A stretch of 59,570 nucleotides of DNA, taken from contig DDII01000020.1 in the NCBI GenBank assembly GCA_002338445.1, forward strand, positions 1 to 59,570, in the 5' to 3' direction. Source of the stretch: Cellvibrionales bacterium UBA1854. Its GTDB lineage: Bacteria > Pseudomonadota > Gammaproteobacteria > Pseudomonadales > Porticoccaceae. The notes below the pieces were generated by a model, which was given only the letters and a program-made list of their open reading frames with translations, ran no database searches and was not told the origin of the DNA. Made by a program: the position numbers and the translations under genes. Position 1 is the stretch's first letter. Each line of letters begins with the position of its first letter. Shown piece after piece: positions 36,612-45,302 of this stretch.

Positions 36612-38071
36612 GCGCCGCCCTCATACCAACTTCGCCCATCGCGTTCTATCAATATTTCGGCCTTTGGCGGTCCCCATGACCCAGCACCGTATGATTTGAC
36701 CTCAACGTTTTTTTCTCGCCAAGCCGAAAGTAATTCATCGCACCACTTCCACGAGGCCTCAATTTCCTCGCGACTCACGAATAACCATTGATTTCCATTG
36801 ATCACCTCAAGAAACAAACGCTCATATGCATCAGCAATGCGAACACTGTCAGAATCACCTAAAAAGTCCAGATTAAGTATGCGCCTCTCAATGCCTAAAG
36901 GCTCCTCGAGGCTTTGTTTCTTAGACACCATCTCCAATTCGATACCCTCATTGGGTTGTAAGCGTATTACCAATCTGTTTCGCGCGCCACCTTGTCCGCC
37001 ACTAAAAATAGTATGTGGACTTTCTTTATAGGTTATAATGACTCGAGTCACTTTCTTTCCCATACGCTTCCCCGTGCGCAAGTAAAAAGGAACACCTGCC
37101 CATCGCCAATTATCAACATATGCCTTGAGAGCAACAAAAGTTTCTGTACTACTCTTCCCAGAGTCTCTGCCTTCCTCCTCAAGATATCCAACTACTGGCT
37201 CTCCGTTAATCCATCCAGCATTGTATTGCCCACGCACCGCATTCTGTAAAACCGAATCGATGGTTATTGGTCTTAATGCGCGCATTAACTTAACCTTTTC
37301 CCCGCGGATTTCTCCTGCCTCAAGCGAATTAGGCGGCTCCATTGCAACCATACACAACAACTGCAATAGATGATTTTGCACCATATCTCTTAGCTGACCC
37401 ACAGAATCATAGTAACTCCATCTACCCTCAATACCAACGGTCTCAGCCGCGGTAATCTGGACATGATCAATACAGGTATTATCCCATTGACTGTGAATAA
37501 CACGATTTGCAAAACGCAACGCTAAAAGATTCTGCACTGTTTCCTTACCCAAATAATGATCGATTCTGTAGATATTTTTTTCGTCAAAGTACTTGCCAAC
37601 TACATCATTCACCTCTTGAGAACTTTTTAGGTCATGTCCGATCGGCTTCTCGAGCACAATTCTCGTTTGCGAGTCGATACATCCCGCCCCATTTAAATGA
37701 CTACTAATGGGTCCATATAAACTTGGGGGCGTAGCAAAATAATAGATGACCGTCCGTTTTTTCACTAACCAATGCTGGAGATCTTTAAAATCTCTTTTGT
37801 TAGTAAAATCTACCTTAAGAAAATGAAGGCGCCTGCTAAAAGATTTCCATGATCCTTTGTCGAGACCCTCTGCGAGCATAACGTTTTGCAGAATTTTTTC
37901 AAGCTGAGAAACAAATTCTTTACTGGTTTGCGATCGCCGCGCCAAAGCAAGGATACGGACGTTATCCTCCAGCAAACCAGCATGATGGAGCCTGTACAAT
38001 GCTGGAAATAACTTCCTATTGGCTAAATCTCCCGATGCTCCAAAAATAATTAAATCAGTATTTTTTGACAT
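36608..38071 (-). CDS. zwf: Glucose-6-phosphate 1-dehydrogenase
   Basis: A 487-residue NADP-dependent enzyme that oxidises glucose-6-phosphate to the lactone. The nucleotide motif GASGDLANRKLFPALY is at 11-26 and the active-site signature IDHYLGKE at about 170-177. The length matches E. coli Zwf (491). It sits between eda and pgl, 36 nt after eda, so it probably shares the edd transcript. Confidence 0.96.
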   Translation of the reverse strand: MSKNTDLIIFGASGDLANRKLFPALYRLHHAGLLEDNVRILALARRSQTSKEFVSQLEKILQNVMLAEGLDKGSWKSFSRRLHFLKVDFTNKRDFKDLQHWLVKKRTVIYYFATPPSLYGPISSHLNGAGCIDSQTRIVLEKPIGHDLKSSQEVNDVVGKYFDEKNIYRIDHYLGKETVQNLLALRFANRVIHSQWDNTCIDHVQITAAETVGIEGRWSYYDSVGQLRDMVQNHLLQLLCMVAMEPPNSLEAGEIRGEKVKLMRALRPITIDSVLQNAVRGQYNAGWINGEPVVGYLEEEGRDSGKSSTETFVALKAYVDNWRWAGVPFYLRTGKRMGKKVTRVIITYKESPHTIFSGGQGGARNRLVIRLQPNEGIELEMVSKKQSLEEPLGIERRILNLDFLGDSDSVRIADAYERLFLEVINGNQWLFVSREEIEASWKWCDELLSAWREKNVEVKSYGAGSWGPPKAEILIERDGRSWYEGGA

Positions 38072-38107
38072 TTCCTCACTTACCTCACAACAAGTACCTT
38101 TTTAGTA

Positions 38108-38725
38108 TTATGAGCACAGCTCCATAGCTCGAGTAGCCAATTTTTCTATGTCCGACCACTTTTTGTCTCTTATCATGGCCCTCGGCGCGATCCATGAACC
38201 TCCTACCGAAAGCACATTGTCAAGCGCCAAATATTCTCTTATGTTGTCTGGATTAACACCTCCCGTAGGACAAAATTTTAAACCAGGAAATGGGCCCATC
38301 AATGCTTTTAAAAAAGAAACCCCTCCCACCGAGTGTGCTGGGAAGAGTTTAAAATTCCGATACCCATATTGCATGCCCTCCATCAACTCCGACACCGTGG
38401 ACACCCCTGGAAGCAATGGAATTGACGCCCGTTGTCCAGCCTCCAAAAGCCGTGATGTAGATCCAGGTGATACCATATACCTGCATCCCAAGTCTTGGGA
38501 CAGGGAAATTTGCTGCTCACTACATACAGTGCCAGTCCCAACAATAGCCTCAGGTACGGACTCAATAATATTTCTTATACCATCAACCGCGGCATCTGTT
38601 CGAAGAGTAATCTCTAGTGCAAAAATTCCGCCGGTAATTAGTGCCCTGGCAAGTGGCACAGCATCTTCACTATGCTCAAGTGTTATTACAGCAATCAGCG
38701 GATGTTCCTCCATCAACTTACGCAT
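38108..38725 (-). CDS. eda: 2-dehydro-3-deoxy-6-phosphogluconate (KDPG) aldolase
   Basis: A 205-residue class I aldolase that cleaves KDPG to pyruvate and glyceraldehyde-3-phosphate. The LEITLRT motif carries the catalytic Glu and FKLFPAHSVGG carries the Schiff-base Lys; GTGTV and CPTGGV are conserved phosphate-site segments. I chose ATG 38725 because AAGGG lies about 6 nt upstream; the GTG at 38743 would overlap glk by 8 nt and is the alternative. Part of the edd-glk-eda-zwf-pgl operon. Confidence 0.95.
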   Translation of the reverse strand: MRKLMEEHPLIAVITLEHSEDAVPLARALITGGIFALEITLRTDAAVDGIRNIIESVPEAIVGTGTVCSEQQISLSQDLGCRYMVSPGSTSRLLEAGQRASIPLLPGVSTVSELMEGMQYGYRNFKLFPAHSVGGVSFLKALMGPFPGLKFCPTGGVNPDNIREYLALDNVLSVGGSWIAPRAMIRDKKWSDIEKLATRAMELCS

Positions 38726-38735
38726 AAGTAAACCC

Positions 38736-39713
38736 TTAGTCACCTTTCAATTTTTTTGCAGCACCAACCAAGCCTACGTTAGGCCTGGTGATCAAATAAA
38801 CGGGAATTGGTGCTAAATAACGAGCGAAGCGACCCTTATTCTCGAAGGCGCCACGAAACCCACTTCCCACAAAAAACTTTTTAAAACGTGGTACAATTCC
38901 TCCTGCGATATAAACCCCCCCACGCGCTCCATAAGTTAGGGCTAGATTGCCGGCTGTTGAACCAAGTATTTCACAAAACAAAGACAATGTATGCTTCGAT
39001 ATTGGACATATCTCCTCATTACCTGCTTGGACCACCTCTGCTGAGCTAGTGAATCTTGGGTTCTCGTTGCAACTATCACAGAGAGCTGAGTAAATGTTCA
39101 TCATCCCATCGCCGGATAGCAATCGCTCAAGCGAAACACGCTCGTATTTTTTCGAAAGATAGCTTAGCACCAATGTTTGCACGTCACCTACCGGAGCAAA
39201 ATCAGCGTGACCTCCCTCACTATCAATTACGTGGTAGCCATTTTTAACAGGCACGATTGCTGAAACACCTAGGCCTGTCCCGGGCCCTAAAATCGCCATC
39301 GGAGAATTAGCAATATGTGATCCTCCTCCTATCTTTACATGATCAGACAGCATTAAATCTGATATTCCATGCGCTATTGCTTCAAAATCATTAATTATAG
39401 CTAGCGATTGGCACCCAAGCCCGCAAAGTAACTCGGTTTTTGAAAATTCCCAGTGACTGTTTGTAAAACATATGTGCTCACTATCCGTAGGGCACGCTAC
39501 CGCAAAACAAACCCGCTTAGGTGAATGTTGAAAACCCAAAGAAGATCTAATCTCAGCAAGTAATAAGGATATCACCTCACTGAAATTAGGATATTCACGC
39601 ACAGAATGATAGAACTCCTTGATTATCTTATGTTCTTCTCCGTGTATGACCCCGAACCTCGCGTTAGTTCCACCAATATCAGCCACTAAATCCCATGAAG
39701 CTGTCATATTCAT
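38736..39713 (-). CDS. glk: Glucokinase
   Basis: A 325-residue bacterial glucokinase (Glk/ROK-related E. coli type). VADIGGTNARFG near residue 10 binds ATP phosphate, AIINDFEAIAHG holds the catalytic Asp, and GPGTGLGVS and IAGGIVPRF follow. It makes glucose-6-phosphate from free glucose. The start overlaps the edd stop (ATGA), and it lies between edd and eda, as in pseudomonads. Confidence 0.94.
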   Translation of the reverse strand: MNMTASWDLVADIGGTNARFGVIHGEEHKIIKEFYHSVREYPNFSEVISLLLAEIRSSLGFQHSPKRVCFAVACPTDSEHICFTNSHWEFSKTELLCGLGCQSLAIINDFEAIAHGISDLMLSDHVKIGGGSHIANSPMAILGPGTGLGVSAIVPVKNGYHVIDSEGGHADFAPVGDVQTLVLSYLSKKYERVSLERLLSGDGMMNIYSALCDSCNENPRFTSSAEVVQAGNEEICPISKHTLSLFCEILGSTAGNLALTYGARGGVYIAGGIVPRFKKFFVGSGFRGAFENKGRFARYLAPIPVYLITRPNVGLVGAAKKLKGD

Positions 39714-41536
39714 CGGACCTCCGCAAATAGGTAGGATGCCCCTTGCTCCGCATTACCAATATTTTCCCTGTTAATGGCAAATAGTTCTCTTCCGCAGCCA
39801 GACTGATTATGTTGCGAGGAAACTGAAATCTCTCTTTGCATGATAAAATCAATATCACCGACTACGGTCAACTCTCCCCTCTCGGCATCAAGCCTAATCA
39901 CATCACCATCTACCAAATGACTTAACAACCCACCCTCGCAAGCTTCTGGCACCAAATGTATAGCTGCAGGAACTTTACCTGATGCTCCCGACATTCGACC
40001 ATCTGTGACAAGCGCAACGCGATAACCGCGATCCTGCAAAGTCCCCAGAAAAGGAGTAAGTTTATGTAATTCTGGCATCCCACGAGCTCTCGGTCCTTGA
40101 TATCTTACTACGAGGATACAATCTCGATTTAATTCACCTGCCTCAAACAGTGGTTGGAGGTCGTTTTGGTCCTCAATTACAACAATAGGCGCCTCGACAA
40201 AACGGTGCTCCTCTGCAACCGCTGAAATTTTAATGACACATCGACCCAGATTCCCTGTCATCAATCGCAATCCACCCTCTTTTGCAAAGGGATCGCCGAT
40301 GCTTGCCAAGACAGTCGTGTCAAAAGATTCCGATGGAGCCTCACGCCATTTCAAAGCACAGTCGTCCAAAAAGGGTTCTTTGACAAAATCTGCAAATGTA
40401 TTTCCCCAAATCGTTGCCGCGTCAGGATGCATATAACCCGCCGCTAACAGTTGTCGAAACAAGCAGCTGGTACCGCCCGCAGCATGGAAATGATTCACAT
40501 CCGCTTGGCCATTCGGGTAGATCCTTGTCATCAAAGGAACCTCTGCCGAAAGATCTGCAATGTCTGACCAATCCATCAAAATACCTGCTGACCGCGCAAT
40601 GGCCACCATATGCATGGTGTGATTTGTTGATCCCCCTGTTGCTAAAAGAGCAACCGTAGCATTTACAATGGCGCGCTCATCCACCACCCTACCAACTGGT
40701 CGAAAATCATTCCCAAGTGAAGTAATCTTGCAAACTTGCTGAGCCGCCTCTTTCGTGAGTGCGTCTCTTAAAGAGTTATCAGGATTGATAAAAGAGCTTC
40801 CCGGCAACTGTAATCCAAGTGCCTCCAAAACTACTTGGTTACTATTAGCAGTTCCATAAAAGGTACAAGTTCCATGACTGTGGTATGAATCAGCTTCTGC
40901 CTGCAAAAGTCGATCTCGATCAATTTTACCCTCGGCAAACAGCTGCCTGATACGTTGTTTCTCTTTGTTGGGCAATCCTGATTCCATGGGACCCGCCGGG
41001 ATAAAAATGGCAGGTAAGTAGCCAAAACTAAGAACACCCATTAACAAACCAGGCACAATCTTGTCACAAATACCCAGCGAAACAACACCATCAAACATCT
41101 GATGGGACAGCGCTACTGCCGTACATTGAGCAATGAGGTCACGGCTTAACAGACTCAATTCCATCCCATTTTGGCCCTGTGTGACTCCGTCGCACATGGC
41201 GGGTACACCTCCAGCTACTTGACCGGTACTGCCAACCTCTCGGAGTGCTTGTTTTATCTTTTCCGGGTAATTCGCATAGGGCTGATGCGCGGATAACATG
41301 TCATTATAGGCAGTCACAATTGCAATATTGGCAGCCTCCATGAGCCTGATACTCTCCTTATCAGCACCAGAACATGCAGCGAAACCATGAGCAAGGTTGC
41401 CGCAGCTTAGCTTTCCGCGTTCAGGGCGAGTGCCATAATCCTTTTCTAACTGCAGAAGGTACCCGCCACGTGTTTCTTTGCTACGGTCAACAAGTCGTGC
41501 AGTGATTGCGGCGATTGCTGGTTTGAGAGTTGTCAT
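39710..41536 (-). CDS. edd: 6-phosphogluconate dehydratase
   Basis: A 608-residue IlvD/Edd-family iron-sulfur dehydratase that makes KDPG. CDGVTQGQNGMELSLLSRD and VSLGICDKIVPGLLMG contain two of the cluster cysteines, and DGRMSGASGKVPAAIH is the conserved C-terminal motif. I chose ATG 41536, which has GGAGATTAAAT directly upstream; a longer in-frame start at 41587 lacks support. It is the first gene of the Entner-Doudoroff operon, divergent from pgi across a 260-nt region with a HexR-like site. Confidence 0.96.
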   Translation of the reverse strand: MTTLKPAIAAITARLVDRSKETRGGYLLQLEKDYGTRPERGKLSCGNLAHGFAACSGADKESIRLMEAANIAIVTAYNDMLSAHQPYANYPEKIKQALREVGSTGQVAGGVPAMCDGVTQGQNGMELSLLSRDLIAQCTAVALSHQMFDGVVSLGICDKIVPGLLMGVLSFGYLPAIFIPAGPMESGLPNKEKQRIRQLFAEGKIDRDRLLQAEADSYHSHGTCTFYGTANSNQVVLEALGLQLPGSSFINPDNSLRDALTKEAAQQVCKITSLGNDFRPVGRVVDERAIVNATVALLATGGSTNHTMHMVAIARSAGILMDWSDIADLSAEVPLMTRIYPNGQADVNHFHAAGGTSCLFRQLLAAGYMHPDAATIWGNTFADFVKEPFLDDCALKWREAPSESFDTTVLASIGDPFAKEGGLRLMTGNLGRCVIKISAVAEEHRFVEAPIVVIEDQNDLQPLFEAGELNRDCILVVRYQGPRARGMPELHKLTPFLGTLQDRGYRVALVTDGRMSGASGKVPAAIHLVPEACEGGLLSHLVDGDVIRLDAERGELTVVGDIDFIMQREISVSSQHNQSGCGRELFAINRENIGNAEQGASYLFAEVR

Positions 41537-41632
41537 ATTTAATCTCCTTCCGAAATCTGCATCAACTGGGCAATAATTTGTCGGCAAAATTCACCCGATG
41601 TCACTCAAGTGTACTGCTATTCTGCCGCTTTG

Positions 41633-41660
41633 TTTATAAAAAAATATATTTTTGTAGCAA
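41633..41660 (-). promoter_or_regulatory. Probable promoter of the edd operon
   Basis: On the minus strand, TTGCTA (41660-41655) and TATAAA (41638-41633) are separated by 16 nt. The -35 element lies inside the 15-bp palindrome at 41653-41667, so a bound repressor would block RNA polymerase directly. Confidence 0.35.
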
Positions 41661-41667
41661 AACTACA
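41653..41667. promoter_or_regulatory. HexR-like operator in the edd/pgi intergenic region
   Basis: TGTAGCAAAACTACA is a 15-bp inverted repeat (TGTAG-N5-CTACA) of the same architecture as the site at 33323-33337. It overlaps the likely edd -35 box and lies 129 nt upstream of pgi. The consensus prefers TGTAAT half-sites, so this copy deviates at two positions per arm. Confidence 0.42.
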
Positions 41668-41795
41668 TGTTTTGTGGCTCACTGGACAATTATTCACAAA
41701 ACCTGAATCAAGTTACTACAAGATATGGTTTTTTTCGTTTCCCGACGTTGTCTGGTCTTACCGTTATTTCACTTGATAGAGGCTCTGATGAAATT

Positions 41796-43391
41796 ATGAA
41801 CAATTTCGAGTTTAAACCACAAGACACAGCTGCTTGGAAAAGACTAAAAACACATGCAAGTAGCACATCAATTAATGTGGTTGATGAGTTAACGAGTGAC
41901 AGAAAGCGTGTTGAGGATTTCTCAGTTCAATGTGGCCAACTAAGATTAGACTTTTCAAAAAATTTAATTACCCGAGAAATATGGCAAGACTTACTTGAGC
42001 TAGTTTATGAATCGCCTTTCGACAAACATCGAGAGGCGATGTTTTCTGGGCAACGAATCAATACCTCAGAAGATCGCCAAGTACTGCACACGCTTCTCCG
42101 GGCGGAGATGGGAGACGATATAGATCAGCCATACAAAAATATGATCAGTACAGTTAGCGCACAACTCGATATGGTAGAGGTTTTTAGTAAAAAAATTCGG
42201 TCGGGCGGCTGGATTGGTGTGAATGGTGAAGCTGTCACCGATGTGGTAAATATCGGGATTGGGGGCTCTGCGCTGGGTCCTAAGCTCGCATGTGAGGCAC
42301 TCGTTGAATACTCTCAATCCGTCCCAAGAATTCACTTTATTTCCAATGTTGACGGCGCAGCTTTGAATGCTACTTTAGCAAAGCTTGATGCGAATAAAAC
42401 ACTCATAGTTGTAGCCAGTAAAACTTTTACTACACAGGAAACTCTTCTTAACAGTACAACCGCTGCAAATTGGTTTGAGCAAGAAATTGGAATAAAAAAC
42501 AGCCAATACTCCGCTCATTTCGTTGCAATTACCGCGAACAGTGCGAATGCTATTGCTTACGGTATCAATCCTCACCACATACTTAATTTTGAAGAATGGG
42601 TTGGAGGCCGATTTTCTCTTTGGTCTAGTATCGGATTTTCTCTTGTGGTAAGCATCGGAATCGATAATTTTAAACAACTGTTGGCCGGTGCGCGGGAAAT
42701 GGATCTTCATTTCAAAACATCACCAATAAATAGAAATATGCCTGTAGCACTTGCTCTAATGAACATTTGGTATAGCAATTTTATGAAATTTCAAACGCAC
42801 GCAGTAATTCCTTACTGCGAGCGTTTAAATTCTTTGCCCTCGTATTTACAGCAGCTCGAAATGGAGAGTAATGGAAAATCAGTGAGTCGCGGAGGAGAAA
42901 CACTCGAATATGAAACATGTGGAATAATATGGGGGCAAACCGGCACTAACGGACAACATGCCTTCTTTCAACTACTGCATCAGGGAACCTTCTGCGCCCC
43001 TGTAGATTTCATTGCAGCAATAAACGATTCAACAAGTGAGCTACTACACCATAAAGTACTGCTAAGAAATATGTTGGCTCAAGGCTCTGCACTAATAAAG
43101 GGACAAGACTCAACAGCAAACGCTCCCCATTGTTACTATTCAGGTAACAGACCCTCCAACACGATTCTTATGGACAGACTCACGCCTCACAATCTCGGGT
43201 CTCTGATCGCACTCTATGAGCACAAAGTTTTCGTACAAGGCAGCATCTGGTCCATAAACTCATTCGATCAGTGGGGTGTAGAACTCGGCAAGTCGATGGC
43301 ACAAAAACTTTTAGACACTAAGGAAGGCATACAATCCTTTGACGCTTCAACCTCCGCGCTGTTTAACTATATCAATGACAGAACAGCTTAA
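41796..43391 (+). CDS. pgi: Glucose-6-phosphate isomerase
   Basis: A 531-residue phosphoglucose isomerase. VNIGIGGSALGPK, VASKTFTTQETL and the signature QLEMESNGKSV are present, with the catalytic GQTGTNGQHAFFQLLHQG near residue 385. I chose ATG 41796 because the sequence from there aligns in length with E. coli Pgi (549); a longer frame opens at 41667. Here it would feed fructose-6-phosphate back to glucose-6-phosphate for the Entner-Doudoroff route. Convergent with ispH, only 7 nt apart. Confidence 0.95.
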   Translation: MNNFEFKPQDTAAWKRLKTHASSTSINVVDELTSDRKRVEDFSVQCGQLRLDFSKNLITREIWQDLLELVYESPFDKHREAMFSGQRINTSEDRQVLHTLLRAEMGDDIDQPYKNMISTVSAQLDMVEVFSKKIRSGGWIGVNGEAVTDVVNIGIGGSALGPKLACEALVEYSQSVPRIHFISNVDGAALNATLAKLDANKTLIVVASKTFTTQETLLNSTTAANWFEQEIGIKNSQYSAHFVAITANSANAIAYGINPHHILNFEEWVGGRFSLWSSIGFSLVVSIGIDNFKQLLAGAREMDLHFKTSPINRNMPVALALMNIWYSNFMKFQTHAVIPYCERLNSLPSYLQQLEMESNGKSVSRGGETLEYETCGIIWGQTGTNGQHAFFQLLHQGTFCAPVDFIAAINDSTSELLHHKVLLRNMLAQGSALIKGQDSTANAPHCYYSGNRPSNTILMDRLTPHNLGSLIALYEHKVFVQGSIWSINSFDQWGVELGKSMAQKLLDTKEGIQSFDASTSALFNYINDRTA

Positions 43392-43398
43392 TGTTAAG

Positions 43399-44343
43399 TT
43401 AGAGTGAGTGGGTACGCAGCTCTTTTGGAAGAGAAAATGTGATATTTTCGATTACACCATCAAGTTCTCTGGGTGGTTCACCGCCCAAAGAAATCAACTT
43501 ATTCACTACATCTTTTACAAGAAATTCCGGAGCAGAGGCTCCAGCACTGATGCCTATACTCCGCACATTATCCAACCAACTGGGCCGTATTTCCGAAGCA
43601 CTATCTATAAGATACGCTCTGCATCCGCATCGCTCGGCCAGGTCTCTCAAACGATTGGAGTTTGAGCTTGAAACTGATCCCACTACTAAAACAACGTCAG
43701 TCTCAATTGCCAACTGTCGAATTGCGTCTTGGCGATTTTGTGTAGCATAACATATGTCATCTTTTCTCGGACCAATAATATTTGGAAATCGATCACGAAG
43801 GACACCAATCACCCGCGCAGTATCATCAACAGACAAGGTAGTTTGGGTAACATATGCTAAATTATCCGGATTCTTCACCGTTATTTCTAAAGCTTCTTGT
43901 TCGTTCTCTACCAAATAAATTGAACCACCAGCTGAAGCATCATATTGACCTATTGTACCCTCTACTTCGGGATGACCGGAGTGTCCGATCAAAATACACT
44001 CAAAACCGTCTCGACTGTATTTCTGTACCTCCAGATGCACCTTGGTGACGAGAGGGCAAGTAGCATCAAACACCTGCAAGGACCTCTCACGTGCGTCACG
44101 ACGCACTTTTTCCGGTACCCCATGAGCGCTGAAAATGAGCGTCACTTCGTCTGGAACATCCTTTAAATCCTCTATAAAAATAACTCCCCTTGAACGCATG
44201 TCGTCCACCACAGCCTTGTTATGAACAACCTCATGACGCACATAAAGAGGCGCACCGAATAATTTAAGAGCCCGCTCAACAATTTCTATTGCCCTATCCA
44301 CGCCCGCACAAAACCCTCTGGGATTCGCTAATTTTATTTTCAC
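43399..44343 (-). CDS. ispH: 4-hydroxy-3-methylbut-2-enyl diphosphate reductase
   Basis: A 314-residue iron-sulfur enzyme, the last step of the non-mevalonate isoprenoid pathway. The three cluster cysteines are Cys12 (RGFCAGVDRA), Cys96 (DATCPLVTKVH) and Cys198 (DDICYATQNRQ); AHGVPE and QTTLS are conserved substrate-site segments. It follows fkpB by 10 nt and completes the ileS-lspA-fkpB-ispH group. Confidence 0.97.
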   Translation of the reverse strand: MKIKLANPRGFCAGVDRAIEIVERALKLFGAPLYVRHEVVHNKAVVDDMRSRGVIFIEDLKDVPDEVTLIFSAHGVPEKVRRDARERSLQVFDATCPLVTKVHLEVQKYSRDGFECILIGHSGHPEVEGTIGQYDASAGGSIYLVENEQEALEITVKNPDNLAYVTQTTLSVDDTARVIGVLRDRFPNIIGPRKDDICYATQNRQDAIRQLAIETDVVLVVGSVSSSNSNRLRDLAERCGCRAYLIDSASEIRPSWLDNVRSIGISAGASAPEFLVKDVVNKLISLGGEPPRELDGVIENITFSLPKELRTHSL

Positions 44344-44353
44344 TAAGAAGTCC

Positions 44354-44782
44354 TCACCGAAAAATATTATGGATTTTAACCCTAAACACGATGGACTTGC
44401 CTGCTAAAGGGTGGTTAAAATCAACAACTATCTCCTCGCCAGACAAAGATGATATAACTCCAGGGAGCTCCCCCTCACCATTTTGAAAGGAAAATACTGC
44501 TCCGAGCTCGAAGTCTTGACGGGGGAATTGTTTACGCGGAATCCGTTGCACATTTTGTACGTTATACTGCCCAAAGGCCTTCTCCGGGGGAATAAGGAAA
44601 CAAGCCTCGTCGCCAATATTTAGGGGCTGCAGCGGTTCTTCAAAGCCTGGTAACAAGTTACCATCCCCGAAAGTAAATGTGACAGGAGGCGAATTGAAAT
44701 TAGAGTCAATAACTTCACCAGTTTCAAGCTCCAGCGAAAAGTTCAAGCTCATGGTTGTAACTTCAGAGCATTTAGCATTCAT
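44354..44782 (-). CDS. fkpB: FKBP-type peptidyl-prolyl isomerase, SlpA/FkpB type
   Basis: A 142-residue prolyl isomerase with the insert-in-flap layout of SlpA. LETGEVIDSNFN, FTFGDGNLLPGFEEPL and IPPEKAFGQYN are characteristic. No signal peptide, so cytosolic. It is placed between lspA and ispH as in E. coli. The start is uncertain: ATG 44782 or ATG 44752 (MSLNF) are both possible, and neither has a strong ribosome site. Confidence 0.93.
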   Translation of the reverse strand: MNAKCSEVTTMSLNFSLELETGEVIDSNFNSPPVTFTFGDGNLLPGFEEPLQPLNIGDEACFLIPPEKAFGQYNVQNVQRIPRKQFPRQDFELGAVFSFQNGEGELPGVISSLSGEEIVVDFNHPLAGKSIVFRVKIHNIFR

Positions 44783-44810
44783 GTTATAACCACAACAGGA
44801 AACCCAATCA

Positions 44811-45302
44811 TTACTCTGACCTTGATGTTAAAAGAGAATCAAGAATTAAGATCACGGCACCCAAGGAGATAGCACTATCGGCCAAATTAAATGCAGGAAA
44901 ATGCCAGCCCATCCAATGAAAGTCTAAGAAATCAACCACATATCCAAACGTTAGTCTATCCCAAAGATTCCCTAATGCCCCCCCAAGGATCATCGATAGG
45001 GACAACCCCTCAAGCCATTTTTCACGTTTTAGACGCGAAATCCATATGATGATCATCACGCTTACCAAGATCGCTAGGGCACTCAATGCCCAACGCTGCC
45101 AACCACCCGCATCACTTAGAAAGCTGAATGCAGCGCCTGGATTGTGAACTCTAACGACATTAAAAAAAGAAGAAATCGCCTGCGATTCTCCATAAAAAAA
45201 AGTAGTCACAATTATAGTTTTTGTAATCTGGTCAAAAGAAAGAACAAACAGTGTAATTAAGTACCACACCTGAACATTCGATCGGGCAGATGACTCACAC
45301 AT
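44811..45302 (-). CDS. lspA: Lipoprotein signal peptidase
   Basis: A 163-residue inner-membrane aspartyl protease with four TM helices that removes signal peptides from prolipoproteins such as BamD. The catalytic aspartates are in GNLWDRLTFGYVVDF and FNLADSAIS. I chose ATG 45302, inside the end of ileS: GGAGG lies 9 nt upstream and the product then matches E. coli LspA (164). The overlap is 8 nt. Confidence 0.95.
   Translation of the reverse strand: MCESSARSNVQVWYLITLFVLSFDQITKTIIVTTFFYGESQAISSFFNVVRVHNPGAAFSFLSDAGGWQRWALSALAILVSVMIIIWISRLKREKWLEGLSLSMILGGALGNLWDRLTFGYVVDFLDFHWMGWHFPAFNLADSAISLGAVILILDSLLTSRSE

Noticed and set aside
38148..38816. Long open frame (222 codons) on the plus strand across eda and glk.
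   Set aside because: It is antisense to two well-supported genes with intact catalytic motifs and has no recognisable protein features.
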